Shown here piece by piece: positions 63,928-64,000 of a DNA stretch of 64,000 bases. The DNA is from Chondrosia reniformis (Eukaryota > Porifera > Demospongiae > Chondrillida > Chondrillidae). The notes under the pieces were generated by a model. It was not told the origin of the DNA. It did no database searches and saw nothing but the letters and a program-made list of their open reading frames with translations. Both the position numbers and the translations under genes were made by a program. Within the stretch, counting starts at the first letter, position 1. Each line of letters begins with the position of its first letter. The stretch is taken from positions 3,722,501 to 3,786,500 of the forward strand of contig OX359196.1 of the NCBI GenBank assembly GCA_947172415.1, in the 5' to 3' direction.

Positions 63928-64000
63928 GTTAGTTAAGAGGGACTTGTAATTGCGTATCCATTTTCACATTTTCAAAATGTTTACTGTGTACATAGCACTG

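Noticed and set aside
1..64000. CRISPR arrays, tRNA or rRNA genes, bacterial promoters or terminators
   Set aside because: No regularly spaced repeats with unique spacers, no cloverleaf with TTCGAATCC-type box, and the whole window has animal gene structure.

Overview
This is nuclear DNA of an invertebrate animal. It is AT-rich, with introns that have GT..AG ends, two recognisable host genes on the + strand, and a very dense load of transposable elements. A sponge or cnidarian-grade genome would fit, but nothing here fixes the species. I see no bacterial operon signals, CRISPR array, rRNA or tRNA gene.

Layout. (1) 1-7,100: nested retroelement debris. A Ty3/Gypsy element on the minus strand (LTR, primer-binding site and gag at the right; integrase at the left) is interrupted by a decayed R2/NeSL-type LINE on the plus strand, followed by the 3' end of another LINE. 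(2) 8,481-12,638: DNA transposon E1, with ~360-bp terminal inverted repeats (TIRs), a pogo/Tigger-type DDE transposase and a second gene with a ULP1-type protease and a PHD finger. (3) ~12,850-13,740: a small TIR element carrying a piece of a RecQ-like helicase. (4) ~13,715-21,215: element E2, with TIRs, an intact-looking four-exon gene (424 aa: Cys-rich domain, ULP1 protease, PHD finger) and nested hAT, integrase, MITE and hairpin insertions. (5) 21,315-59,756: the host replication gene MCM10, modelled as 16 exons whose summed length is exactly 656 codons. Its introns hold a nearly intact CR1/L2-type LINE with a 2A-like motif, a 2.5-kb nested giant palindrome, a Tigger derivative, an RTE-type LINE, Penelope-like fragments with hammerhead-like motifs, another reverse transcriptase, and a two-gene ISL2EU/IS4EU-like element (YqaJ nuclease plus PHD; DDE_4 transposase). 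(6) 62,022-right edge: the 5' half of a leishmanolysin-like metalloprotease gene (peptidase M8), ending at the HEIIH zinc motif.

The host content is two genes in tandem. Most of the window's biology is transposon biology. The most interesting points are two TIR transposons with unlike ends that both carry a ULP1-PHD accessory gene; PHD fingers in four unrelated element types; a 2A-like ribosome-skipping motif placed after a hydrophobic leader in a LINE; a Russian-doll palindrome family with an internal empty-site control; and hammerhead-like folds at Penelope-like element ends. All assignments rest on reading motifs by eye; no database search was possible.
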